DNA of 42,495 bases, taken from Actinomycetes bacterium. Lineage in GTDB: Bacteria; Actinomycetota; Acidimicrobiia; IMCC26256; PALSA-610. The notes under the pieces were generated by a model that worked only from the letters and a program-made list of their open reading frames with translations, made no database searches and was not told the DNA's origin. The translations under genes were made by a program, and so were the position numbers. Shown here one piece after another: positions 9,371-17,873 of the stretch. Location of the stretch: assembly GCA_025360585.1 (NCBI GenBank), contig JANYBW010000090.1, forward strand, positions 1 to 42,495, given 5' to 3'. Numbering within the stretch: the stretch's first letter is position 1; each line of letters starts with the position of its first letter.

Positions 9371-10608
9371 TGCAGCTGCGTGAGGTCTCGATCTTTTTCA
9401 ATCACCACGACTCCACGATCAGACACGGTGAAGTTGCGACGATCGAATTCGGCATCGAAACCAATGCGCATCCCTGAGGGAACGATCACGTTTTTGTCCA
9501 CGATGCAACGTCGCAGTCGCGCGCCAACCTCGACGCGCACCTGTGGAAACAAAATCGATTCGGTGACGTGAGCATCATGTTCGATAAACGATTGGGTGCC
9601 AACGATCGACTGTTCGACGTGGCCACCCGAAACGATCGACCCCTGGCACAACAAGCTTGCGTGCACATTCGCCATCTCGGCACCGGGCCCGCGCGAAATC
9701 TTGGCTGGTGGCAGCGGCGGGTGGTTGCTGTATACCGGCCAATCCTGATTATAAAGATCAAATTGTGGCATCGGCGCGATGAGATCCATGTTGGCGTCGT
9801 AGTAACTATCGATCGAGCCCACATCGCGCCAGTAGCCGCGGTTGTGTAGATCGTCACCAGGAACGATGTTCGTGCTGAAGTCGTAGACGTGCGCGACCCC
9901 AGCAGCGGTGAGCGCAGGGATGATGTCGCCACCGATATCGGCGAGCACATCGTCATCGTTATCGCGCGGCGTTACGATATCGACCAAGGTTTTGGTATCG
10001 AACACGTAGTTGCCCATCGAAGCGAGGCAATATCCGGGGCGGTCCGGCATCTCAGGAGGGTCCGAGACCTTTTCGTGAAACGCGATGATCCGCCCCGCGG
10101 CGTTCGCTTCGATCACACCAAACTCGACCGCTTCGGCTTTCGGCACCGGGATCGCGGCCACGGTGACACCCGCTTCGGTTTCGAGGTGGCGCTGCACCAT
10201 CTGGCGTGGATCCATCCGGTAAATGTGATCCGCGCCGAACACGCACACCACATCGGGATGTTCATCACTGATGAGATTGAGGTTCTGATAGATCGCGTCC
10301 GCCGACCCCGAAAACCAATGCGGGCCCCGGCGCATCTGAGCGGGGACCGGAGCGACGTAATTACCCATCATCGTCGAAAAGCGCCAAGTTTGCGAGATAT
10401 GACGGTCGAGGCTGTGGCTTTTGTATTGCGTCAGCACAACGATTTTGAGGTAGCCCGCGTTCGCGAAATTCGAGAGCGCGAAATCGATCACTCGATAGGA
10501 GCCACCGAACGGAACCGCGGGCTTCGCTCGATCGTTGGTGAGCGGCAACAGACGATTGCCTTTGCCGCCCGCAAGAACTACGACAAGGATTTTTGGTGCG
10601 GATGCCAT
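9367..10608 (-). CDS. glgC: Glucose-1-phosphate adenylyltransferase (ADP-glucose pyrophosphorylase)
   Basis: Makes ADP-glucose from glucose 1-phosphate and ATP, the usual control point of bacterial glycogen synthesis. The 413-residue length is typical. The N-terminal nucleotidyltransferase signature VLAGGKGNRLLPLT, the KPAVPFGGSYRVIDFALSN block, the metal/substrate Asp in CVFGADHIYRMD and the Lys of AFHEKVSDPP are all present. The C-terminal left-handed beta-helix region is recognisable from SIVSGGHVEQSIVG onward. The gene lies 65 bases downstream of glgA on the same strand and overlaps glgB by ATGA. An AAGG-containing site precedes the ATG. The sequence looks intact, and allosteric regulation by glycolytic metabolites is expected from the family but cannot be read here. 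Confidence 0.96.
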   Translation of the reverse strand: MASAPKILVVVLAGGKGNRLLPLTNDRAKPAVPFGGSYRVIDFALSNFANAGYLKIVVLTQYKSHSLDRHISQTWRFSTMMGNYVAPVPAQMRRGPHWFSGSADAIYQNLNLISDEHPDVVCVFGADHIYRMDPRQMVQRHLETEAGVTVAAIPVPKAEAVEFGVIEANAAGRIIAFHEKVSDPPEMPDRPGYCLASMGNYVFDTKTLVDIVTPRDNDDDVLADIGGDIIPALTAAGVAHVYDFSTNIVPGDDLHNRGYWRDVGSIDSYYDANMDLIAPMPQFDLYNQDWPVYSNHPPLPPAKISRGPGAEMANVHASLLCQGSIVSGGHVEQSIVGTQSFIEHDAHVTESILFPQVRVEVGARLRRCIVDKNVIVPSGMRIGFDAEFDRRNFTVSDRGVVVIEKDRDLTQLQ

Positions 10609-10673
10609 GGTGCCTTCACGGTAGTCACTTGCGACGTGAACACGCGCCGTTTCAGCAGCAACTTCTCACCATT

Positions 10674-12065
10674 TCATCGCTTCGTAACACAAATCCGCTC
10701 GTACAGCTCAACGTGTTGTCGCGCGGGCTCACGCCAGGACCAATCTGTGGTCATACCGCGGCGTTGGATCGCGGCCCGCCGTTGGGGATGGAGCCAAGCT
10801 CTTTGCGCTCGGTGCCAGGCATCGAGGATTCCAGCTGCGCTCACGTTGGCCGCGATGAAGCCGGTACCGTTCGAACGGTCGCCATCGGCATCGATGACCG
10901 TATCGACGAGGCCGCCGACGCCAGTCACCACCGGAATCGTGCCGTAGCGCATCGCCTGCATTTGCGTGAGTCCACAAGGCTCAAAGCGGCTGGGCATCAA
11001 CAATAAGTCACCGCCGGCCAGCAGGCGATGGCCGAGGCCGTGGTCGTAGCCATCCACGAACGCGACGCGTCCGGGAAACTGCTGCACGGAGGCGCGCAAC
11101 GAATCGGCGATCCACTGATCGCCCGCACCGAGCACCGCCAGTTGCGTCGGGACACCTTCGAGCAATGGTACTAATTCAGTAATAAAATCAATGCCTTTTT
11201 GATCTACAAGGCGCGACAAGACGACCGATAGCGATGTCGATTTTGTGCCTACATCCAAATGCAACTCGTCGCGAAGCTCCGCGCGAACCTTCGCCTTGTT
11301 CGCGAGCTCCGGGGCGTCGAATCGAAACGGGATCATGGGATCGGTGCTCGGATCCCATTGGTCCGTCTCGATTCCGTTGCGAATCCCGACCATCGCAGCT
11401 TGGCGTTGCACAAGCAGGTCGTGGAGGCCGAACGCGTGGCCTTCTTGCAAAATCTCGGCCCGATAGTTCGGGCTCACCACAACAATTGCATCCGCAAGCC
11501 GCAAGCCGCCAGCCAAGGGGTTACACGCACCGAAACGTTCGAACGCCGCCCCACGTTCACCCAAACGTGCGAGCCAGCCTCCATCCACGGTGCCTTGATA
11601 GCCAAGGTTGTGCACCGTGAGTACAACCGGGATACGCAGGCCAACGAACGCAGCGGCAACGCTGGTATGCCAATCATTGAGGTGCAGCACGTCGGGGTGC
11701 CACTCGTTCGCTATCGCCGCAACCGCAGCCGAAAAGGCAAAGAATCGTTGATCATTGTCAGGCCATCCCGCGCCGTCGGCGTCGGTATAGGGGTGCGGTC
11801 TGCGGATGCGTTCGCTGCCAATCAAGATCACCGCGCCAGCAGCTTCGTGAATGCCTCGCCTTGCATCCATCGCGCCAGCCCACTCCGGGCACGCAACCGT
11901 CGCGAGCGACTCGTTGGCCAGCGCCACATCGCCATAGTCAGGCACCACAATCTGAACATCGTGGCCCATCGCGCGCAACTCGCGCACAAGGCCGCTCGAA
12001 GCCGACGCCAAACCGCCCACGACCGCAAACGGGGCGAATTCCGCGGAAGCAAACAAGATTCGCAT
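10674..12065 (-). CDS. glgA: Glycogen synthase, GT5 type
   Basis: Extends alpha-1,4-glucan from ADP-glucose (or a related nucleotide sugar). The 463-residue protein has the GT-B layout of GT5 enzymes: MRILFASAEFAPF at the N-terminus, HLNDWHTS (the donor-site His region), LTVHNLGYQG, and in the C-terminal lobe RFEPCGLTQMQAMRYGTIPVV containing the E-x7-E-type motif. An odd point is the N-terminal loop, which reads AVVGGLA where classical enzymes have Lys (KTGGL or KVGGL), so the ADP-glucose-binding lysine is replaced by Val. I start at the ATG at 12065 because the family N-terminus begins there; the frame stays open upstream to 12185. It heads the glgA-glgC-glgB-GH57 operon and diverges from the membrane protein gene at 12156. 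Confidence 0.9.
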   Translation of the reverse strand: MRILFASAEFAPFAVVGGLASASSGLVRELRAMGHDVQIVVPDYGDVALANESLATVACPEWAGAMDARRGIHEAAGAVILIGSERIRRPHPYTDADGAGWPDNDQRFFAFSAAVAAIANEWHPDVLHLNDWHTSVAAAFVGLRIPVVLTVHNLGYQGTVDGGWLARLGERGAAFERFGACNPLAGGLRLADAIVVVSPNYRAEILQEGHAFGLHDLLVQRQAAMVGIRNGIETDQWDPSTDPMIPFRFDAPELANKAKVRAELRDELHLDVGTKSTSLSVVLSRLVDQKGIDFITELVPLLEGVPTQLAVLGAGDQWIADSLRASVQQFPGRVAFVDGYDHGLGHRLLAGGDLLLMPSRFEPCGLTQMQAMRYGTIPVVTGVGGLVDTVIDADGDRSNGTGFIAANVSAAGILDAWHRAQRAWLHPQRRAAIQRRGMTTDWSWREPARQHVELYERICVTKR

Positions 12066-12142
12066 CAAATATCCATCGTTGGGTTCATCGCGAACTTCAT
12101 TCTGGCATCGCCAACGACGCGAACGCGCCATGCGCCTGCGTC

Positions 12143-12148
12143 TATTGT
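12143..12148 (+). promoter_or_regulatory. Candidate -10 box, leaderless start of the membrane protein gene
   Basis: TATTGT matches TANNNT and ends 7 bases before ATG 12156. The 90-bp glgA-facing spacer must also contain the glgA promoter, which I could not place. Confidence 0.4.
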
Positions 12149-12155
12149 CGTCGCA

Positions 12156-13697
12156 ATGATCAGCGAGGCGCCCCGTGCATTGCAACGGTTGCGTTTACCC
12201 GTAGCGATCGCAACTTGTAGCGCGCCGTCGTTGCTTGGTGGGGCACTGGGTTGGCGCGGTGGCGACCTTCCTGCGCAGGTGTTTCGGGCCGCGATGTTTC
12301 GCAAGGTTGGCTTCACGCTGTGGGATAACCGTTGGTACAGCGGGCACCCAACCCTCGGCTACAGCATGATCATGCCCTTTGTGGCAGCCCGTATCAATCC
12401 GGTGTTCCTCAACGCGCTTGCGGGCGCGTTGGCCGCGATTGCCTTTTGGTGCGTGGCACGACGGGCATGGCCGCACACTGTGGTCCCGTGGGTGTGGTTC
12501 GCGATTGGTATGGCGAGCAACGTCGCCCTCGGGCGCATCACCTTTGGGATCGGTTTCGCGTTCGCGCTGGCAGCAGTCGCCGCGATGCAACGCGAGCTGG
12601 TCGCACTGGCGGCGATGGGAGCGTTGGCCGCGGCCTGTACGAGCCCCGTTGCCGGCTTGTTCATCGCGCTCGCCGCCGCGGTTTGGGCGCTCTCGCAGCG
12701 CGAGCATCGCATTGGCGCCGTAGTCATTGGCGGAATCGCGCTGGTGCCTTCCGCGTGCGTTGCATTGTTCTTCGAAAGTGAAGGGCCCTTTCCGTACAGC
12801 GCCACAGCGGCCGCACGCGACATCACGTGCTGTGCGGTGATATTCGCGGTGACTCCGCGCACGAATCGAATTGTGCGGATCGGTTCGGCGCTGTACGCAG
12901 CACTCTGCGCGGCCGCGTTCGTTGTAGATAGCCCGTTGGGTAGCAACGTGAGTCGTCTGGGTCAATACTCTGCAGGCCCCATCGTGGCCGGAGTGTTGTG
13001 GCCCCATCGCAAACGGCTCCTGTTCGCACTGGCGCTGCCGGTGGTCGTTTGGCCGTGGCTTCCCGCGATCGAACCGGTACTGCACGGCAGTGCAGATCCG
13101 GCCGCACACGCGCCGTACTATGCGCCGCTGCTCACCGCGCTCGACGCGCTGCGGCCCTTCGGCCGGGTTGAGGTTGTGCCGCTCTTTCACCATTGGGAAG
13201 CCGTGTACGTGGCCGAGCGGTTTGCGATTGCGAGAGGGTGGGAACGACAACTCGACATCCGCGACAACCCGCAATTTTACAGTGGGCAACTCGACACTGC
13301 GAAATATCACGCGTGGCTCCTCGACAACGCAGTGCAGTACGTCGCGATCGCCGATGCGCGTATCGATGTTGGCGGCACGCGCGAACACGAGCTGTTGCAG
13401 CACCCGCCGAGCTTCCTCACCAATCCGCAACGTGTTGGCCACTGGCACCTCTGGAAGGTCAATGATTTCAAGGGTTTCATCGATGGCTCCGCCGAATTCG
13501 TGCATCTGGGAGTCGATAATTTCACCTTACGGTTCACAGAACCCGGCTCCGCGATCGTTCGCGTGCGTTACACCGCTCGCTGGAACGCATCATCCGGCGC
13601 ATGTGTGAGCGAGAGTCGCAACCACTGGACCCAGATCACCGCGTCACGTGCCGGTACCTATACGGTTAAGCCGCAACTCTTCCCACACCGCTGTTGA
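12156..13697 (+). CDS. Polytopic membrane protein of unknown function (paralogue of the facing gene)
   Basis: A 513-residue protein. The first two thirds are hydrophobic with roughly eight to ten Ala/Val-rich membrane segments; the last third (from about residue 325) is soluble. An early loop reads WRGGDLPAQVFR, followed by GFTLWDNRWYSGHPTLGYS. The soluble part carries RVEVVPLFHHWEAVYVAER, then IARGWERQLD, and LDNAVQYVAIADA. The same blocks occur in the protein encoded by 13730-15328, so the two are paralogues. The architecture (acidic residues in the first loop, many membrane spans, C-terminal soluble domain) resembles GT-C glycosyltransferases, but I see no diagnostic motif, so that is only a hypothesis. 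The start has a TANNNT box 7 bases ahead. The gene diverges from glgA. Function not recognised. Confidence 0.78.
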   Translation: MISEAPRALQRLRLPVAIATCSAPSLLGGALGWRGGDLPAQVFRAAMFRKVGFTLWDNRWYSGHPTLGYSMIMPFVAARINPVFLNALAGALAAIAFWCVARRAWPHTVVPWVWFAIGMASNVALGRITFGIGFAFALAAVAAMQRELVALAAMGALAAACTSPVAGLFIALAAAVWALSQREHRIGAVVIGGIALVPSACVALFFESEGPFPYSATAAARDITCCAVIFAVTPRTNRIVRIGSALYAALCAAAFVVDSPLGSNVSRLGQYSAGPIVAGVLWPHRKRLLFALALPVVVWPWLPAIEPVLHGSADPAAHAPYYAPLLTALDALRPFGRVEVVPLFHHWEAVYVAERFAIARGWERQLDIRDNPQFYSGQLDTAKYHAWLLDNAVQYVAIADARIDVGGTREHELLQHPPSFLTNPQRVGHWHLWKVNDFKGFIDGSAEFVHLGVDNFTLRFTEPGSAIVRVRYTARWNASSGACVSESRNHWTQITASRAGTYTVKPQLFPHRC

Positions 13698-13729
13698 AAC
13701 GCGCCTGGACGAATGCAGCCGAGCCGGTC

Positions 13730-15328
13730 TCACGAGCAGGCGTTCGCCCCGCCGAGCGTTTGTTCGAATACATATCGGCCCGGCATCGCATCGACCATAC
13801 GAATCCAATGCTGCTCGGTTTCGCGCAGACACGTGCTTGCGCTAATAGTCCAGCGGGGCGACCATCGAATGTGAATGATCGGCGAACCTCGCGTGGTCAC
13901 CAGGACCTCGAAACGATCGGGTGTGGATGGATTCTGGCGAACCGTCGCGGGTCCTTCCACAAAGCCGTGATACCCCTCCACGCTCCACACATGCCAATGA
14001 GCATCGTGAAAAACTTCGTGGAGATACGTGGGCGGCTGTTGCAATAGCGCGAGTTCCCGTTTCGATTGGCGATCGAGGTCCGCGTCGGCGAGTGCAACGA
14101 ACTGCACGGAGTTATCGATCAACCACGAGTGATACACAGTCGCGTCGAAACGCCCTTCGTAGAACAGTTTGTTGTAGCCGATATCAAGTTGCCGTTCCCA
14201 GCCGCGGGCGATCGCGAATCGCTCCCCGACGTACACCGATTCCCAATGGCGACGCAAGGGCACGACCTCGACGCGCCCGATGCCGCCATGACCATCAAAA
14301 CGGTGTTGCTGAGTAGTCAAGAATTGATTCAACGGCACGAAATACCCCGATTTCGTTGCCGGATCACTCGGCCCATGAAACACACCATCAATCGCGGGAA
14401 GCCACGGCCACAGCAACAAACCGACCGCGACCAACACTCCCCAACGTCGTGGCCGCGCCCACAAGATGCATGCGATGATCGCGCCGCCGACCATCTGGCC
14501 GAGGCGGCTGACGTTGGCACCCAAGGGCGTATCGATGAGGAACGCCACCAGACACGTAGCGAGATACAAAGCCGCACCGATCCGCAAGGCTCGCTGCGCG
14601 CGCGGCGTAATCAAGATCACGAGGATGCCTACGGCGACGTCGCGCACGATCGCACCGCTCGTGTACGGAAATGAACCCACCACAGGGAAGAGCATCGCCG
14701 TCGCGGCCATCGGGGCAAATGCGCCCGCACCAGCCAAGCTCGCAATGAGTTTACGTTCGCTCGTGAGCCAGTGCGCGGCCACCGCAATCACCACAAAGAC
14801 GCCAGCGACTGGGCTCAGCAGCGAAGTCAGCAGCGCCGCACCCGTGGCAATCAGCATCTTTTCGCGTTGCACAGCGTCAATCACCGCCAGTGCGAGCGCG
14901 AGGCCAACTGCGAACGCGACGCGCCCGACCGCAAGATTCGCAGCGCTCGCGACCGAGAACCACAGCGCGCCCGCGATCGCGTTCGCGCCCCACGAGCGGC
15001 GAGCGATCCGGGTAAACAAAACGGTCGCCAACACGTTCGCAACGGCCACGACCAACAGTGGCGAAAGGTACGCCCCGATTGCAGGCGACAGCACGCTGTA
15101 ATCGAGGGAGGCGTGACCGCCGTACCACTGCGGGTGCCAGAGCGTGAAGCCATGAAGCCGAAACCAATCGGAACGCATCACTTGGGCCGGCAGGTCTTCG
15201 CCGCGCCAACTGAACAACAAGCCGAGCCCGTTCACGGCGATCGCCACGACCAATGGCGCGAATTGCATCGACCGTCGGTGCGCAACTGTGGGTTGTTGCG
15301 GCGCAACCGCCACCTGCTCAGGCACCAC
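13730..15328 (-). CDS. Polytopic membrane protein of unknown function (paralogue of the facing gene)
   Basis: A protein of 532 residues from GTG 15328, or 512 from the internal ATG at 15268, which would match its paralogue better. It shares with the gene at 12156-13697 the early loop SWRGEDLPAQVMRSDWF, the GFTLWHPQWYGGHASLDYS block, VDSPLG/IDTPLGANVSRLGQ in the membrane part, and the C-terminal RVEVVPLRRHWESVYVGER and IARGWERQLD blocks. About eight to ten membrane segments precede the soluble C-terminal third. It begins 32 bases after the racemase stop on the same strand, so it may be co-transcribed with the DUF1611-racemase pair. A glycosyltransferase-like or envelope-assembly role is possible but unproven. 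Confidence 0.78.
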   Translation of the reverse strand: MVPEQVAVAPQQPTVAHRRSMQFAPLVVAIAVNGLGLLFSWRGEDLPAQVMRSDWFRLHGFTLWHPQWYGGHASLDYSVLSPAIGAYLSPLLVVAVANVLATVLFTRIARRSWGANAIAGALWFSVASAANLAVGRVAFAVGLALALAVIDAVQREKMLIATGAALLTSLLSPVAGVFVVIAVAAHWLTSERKLIASLAGAGAFAPMAATAMLFPVVGSFPYTSGAIVRDVAVGILVILITPRAQRALRIGAALYLATCLVAFLIDTPLGANVSRLGQMVGGAIIACILWARPRRWGVLVAVGLLLWPWLPAIDGVFHGPSDPATKSGYFVPLNQFLTTQQHRFDGHGGIGRVEVVPLRRHWESVYVGERFAIARGWERQLDIGYNKLFYEGRFDATVYHSWLIDNSVQFVALADADLDRQSKRELALLQQPPTYLHEVFHDAHWHVWSVEGYHGFVEGPATVRQNPSTPDRFEVLVTTRGSPIIHIRWSPRWTISASTCLRETEQHWIRMVDAMPGRYVFEQTLGGANACS

Positions 15329-15360
15329 CCATATTTACACGCGCGTAGCGAACCCGCTGA

Positions 15361-16521
15361 TCATGCCGAGCGGCCACCCAAAAGGTGCCTCCCAACGAAG
15401 GGCGACGTTGCGGCGCGCAGCAGCGACGAATAGTTCACACCAAAGCGAAGTTCAGCTCCAACGCCAATTTCGTCGGCGAGCGTGTCGTCCACTGCCACCA
15501 CGAGGTGATCGCTACTCGCACCGAGAATCACAACGCCCGGCGTCGCAATCAGCCCGCTCGGATCCACATCTTGTTGCCCTAACGCAAGGAGCAACTGGCG
15601 AACCGATCCCTGGCCACCACGCGGCGCAGCAACACCGAATGTCGTGGTCGCCACGTTGCCCCACGGCCGCGCGGGTTTGCACTTCGCTTCAATCACCTCG
15701 GCAACCAATGTGATCGCGTCGGTGTGCAGACCGACAATCGGGTGGCGATACAACGGTTCAGTGCCGAGCAAAATCGCCTCGCCGATTCTGAGGTGGTTCA
15801 CTCGACCCAAATCATCGGCGGTCAGCGCCCAATGAAGGTTCGCCGAATTCCCGCCAGAAACGCTGGAGATTTTGATCCCAAAGTTAGCTTCGATTTCCTG
15901 AACTAACCGCGACAACTCACCCATATTCTGTTCGTCGGGAGCTACACCGCTTTGGCACGCGAGATTCGTACCAACGCCCGCAAGCACGAGATTCGGATGA
16001 TTGAGGACACCGCGCACGATGCCACCAATATCGGCGGGCAGCGCACCCTCGCGCAGATCGCCCAGCTCGACCATCACCATAATTCCGTGCACAGCACCCG
16101 CTCGACGCGCCGCCGCTCCGAGCCCCGCGATCACGCGAGGCTCAGAATTCAAGCTCATGTCCGCGCTCACAACCACGCGATCAAGCTGGCTCATCATCGG
16201 CGATCGAATCAACGCGATCGTGTCGCGCCCAACATCGGCGGATGATTGCCCTTCGGTACCCACACGCAATCGCTCAACGTTTTCTACGCGCGAATCCGCG
16301 ATCGCGACAACTCCCCCGCGGCGCATCGCGGCCGCGACTTCTGGCGAACCCAGCAACGATTTGGTCACGCCGGTAACGGTTACGCCCCGGGCGCCGAGCT
16401 GCGTTACGAGCACTTGGGTGTTGTGCTCAATTTTGTTCAGATCGATCTCAAGCCTGGGCGCTCGCAAAGCAACATCAACAGCGGCGCGACAATCACTGTT
16501 TGATGAACTACTTGAGGTCAC
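15361..16521 (-). CDS. PLP-dependent amino-acid racemase (alanine/ornithine racemase family)
   Basis: A 386-residue enzyme with a fold-III PLP barrel followed by a beta domain. After a Ser-rich N-terminus, residues 24-54 read LEIDLNKIEHNT...VTGVTKSLLG; Lys54 should form the PLP Schiff base. Other family marks are GGNSANLHWAL (phosphate-binding loop) and NHLRIGEAILLG. This pattern fits the alanine/ornithine racemase group (Clostridium Orr-like) better than cell-wall Alr. The start is GTG 16521, overlapping the upstream DUF1611 stop as GTGA, so the two are probably translationally coupled. It likely interconverts L and D forms of an amino acid used or made by the neighbour, which suggests glutamate or ornithine; the substrate is inference. 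Confidence 0.82.
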   Translation of the reverse strand: MTSSSSSNSDCRAAVDVALRAPRLEIDLNKIEHNTQVLVTQLGARGVTVTGVTKSLLGSPEVAAAMRRGGVVAIADSRVENVERLRVGTEGQSSADVGRDTIALIRSPMMSQLDRVVVSADMSLNSEPRVIAGLGAAARRAGAVHGIMVMVELGDLREGALPADIGGIVRGVLNHPNLVLAGVGTNLACQSGVAPDEQNMGELSRLVQEIEANFGIKISSVSGGNSANLHWALTADDLGRVNHLRIGEAILLGTEPLYRHPIVGLHTDAITLVAEVIEAKCKPARPWGNVATTTFGVAAPRGGQGSVRQLLLALGQQDVDPSGLIATPGVVILGASSDHLVVAVDDTLADEIGVGAELRFGVNYSSLLRAATSPFVGRHLLGGRSA

Positions 16522-17681
16522 GCCACCCGTGCGGTACGCAATACCTCAAATTGCGGAAACGCTTGCACAACCATATCGACCAAGCGATCAACCGAACGCG
16601 TCAATGCATCCGTCACCGGAATACCCAGTTCAGCTTCGTAGCCAAAGATCGCGGCCTCAACTTCATCGTCGCTCATATGCTCATGATTGATCGTGAGGCC
16701 GATAACCCTTGTATTTGCGAACGTTTCAATCAGATTGATCTCACTCGCGGCAGTCGGCATGGGCAGCGTGGGGAAATCCCCGAGCATCCCGCGCTTCGGA
16801 GCGTGTTGCAGAATCACGCCTGCGGGTTGGCTGCCGCGCAGGATGTACGCACTTGTGAGGTAGGCTGGGTGACTCAACGCTCCTTGACCTTCGACGATGA
16901 TCACATCGGGGTGTTCGTTCTCGTAGGCATCGACGACTGCGGCTTCCATCTCACCCGAGCAGTACTGCGGGGCAATTGCGTCGAGCGCAACTCCGTATTT
17001 CGCGCCCTGGATTTTGCTGGTCTGGCCCGTTCCCACCAACACCGCTTTGATGCCGCGATCGTTCAACGCTTGCGCGAGCAGTGTCGCCGTAGTGCGTTTG
17101 CCGATCGCGCCATCGGTGCCGAGCACCGCGATGCGCGGGCACGCGACTTCGAAGATTCGACCCGAAAAAATTCTGAGGTCCTTTTTGGGGCGCGGCCGCC
17201 GGACGTCGAGAATGGTGACGTTCGCAGCAATGCTCGCGGCCACAAACTCTGCGTCTTCATTGAGGAATTCGTGAAGCCCGTTGACGATATGCATGCCGCG
17301 CGCGATCGCGTCAAGCACTACGTCACGCTCGATCAGCGACAACATTCCGCTCGCGGGCGCCATACCAAAAATGAAATAGTCCGGAACTCGATGCAGTTTC
17401 GCGATCGCATCGGCCACACTCCGGTGAACGGCGATTCCGTTCACTACACCGTCGAGCAGCTCGCCGGCATCGTGGCCCGCATGGCGGCTATCCACCACGG
17501 CAAGAATTTCGTACTTTTCCGAATGCCGCACGAGCCCATTGGCAGTTTTGCCGTCGAGCTCTGCGAAATTGCCTTCGCAGTACACCAACGCAGTAGTCCC
17601 CGACAACAGCGGTGCAACCACTGAGGCCGGGCTGGTATCGACTATTGGACGAGCGGAAGGGGTAACAGACAGGGGTGACAT
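16518..17681 (-). CDS. DUF1611 family P-loop protein (DgcN-like)
   Basis: A 387-residue two-domain protein. The N-terminal Rossmann-like domain includes VVDSRHAGHDAG and FGMAPASG; the C-terminal P-loop domain has VLGTDGAIGKRTTA (about residues 186-199), VGTGQTSKI, and VIIVEGQGALSHPAY. These are hallmarks of the DUF1611 family. As I recall, one member, DgcN, was described as a D-glutamate N-acetyltransferase in a D-amino-acid pathway, which would fit the racemase gene that overlaps it here. Whether this protein has that activity is inference. A GAGGAG site six to seven bases before the ATG supports the start. The first gene of the operon, it is followed by the racemase and perhaps the membrane protein at 13730-15328. 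Confidence 0.83.
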   Translation of the reverse strand: MSPLSVTPSARPIVDTSPASVVAPLLSGTTALVYCEGNFAELDGKTANGLVRHSEKYEILAVVDSRHAGHDAGELLDGVVNGIAVHRSVADAIAKLHRVPDYFIFGMAPASGMLSLIERDVVLDAIARGMHIVNGLHEFLNEDAEFVAASIAANVTILDVRRPRPKKDLRIFSGRIFEVACPRIAVLGTDGAIGKRTTATLLAQALNDRGIKAVLVGTGQTSKIQGAKYGVALDAIAPQYCSGEMEAAVVDAYENEHPDVIIVEGQGALSHPAYLTSAYILRGSQPAGVILQHAPKRGMLGDFPTLPMPTAASEINLIETFANTRVIGLTINHEHMSDDEVEAAIFGYEAELGIPVTDALTRSVDRLVDMVVQAFPQFEVLRTARVA

Positions 17682-17873
17682 GTGAGGCTCCTCGATCGAG
17701 ACGGCGCTCAGAGGAGGCGTCGGGATCGTGGGGGCTGGGGCCCGAATGTCAGCGAGGCGTCTTCCCTAAGATTGGGATGAACAACTCGAACATACCTCAT
17801 CTGCAATGCAGTGCGCCGCCGAGCCGCACGAAATCCTTTGAAAATTGGGCCTATCAGGGAGCTCCAGCCGATT

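Noticed and set aside
12195-13505. Long open frame on minus opposite the first membrane protein gene
   Set aside because: Arg/His-rich, without family motifs, and the plus frame has a convincing membrane protein with a paralogue.
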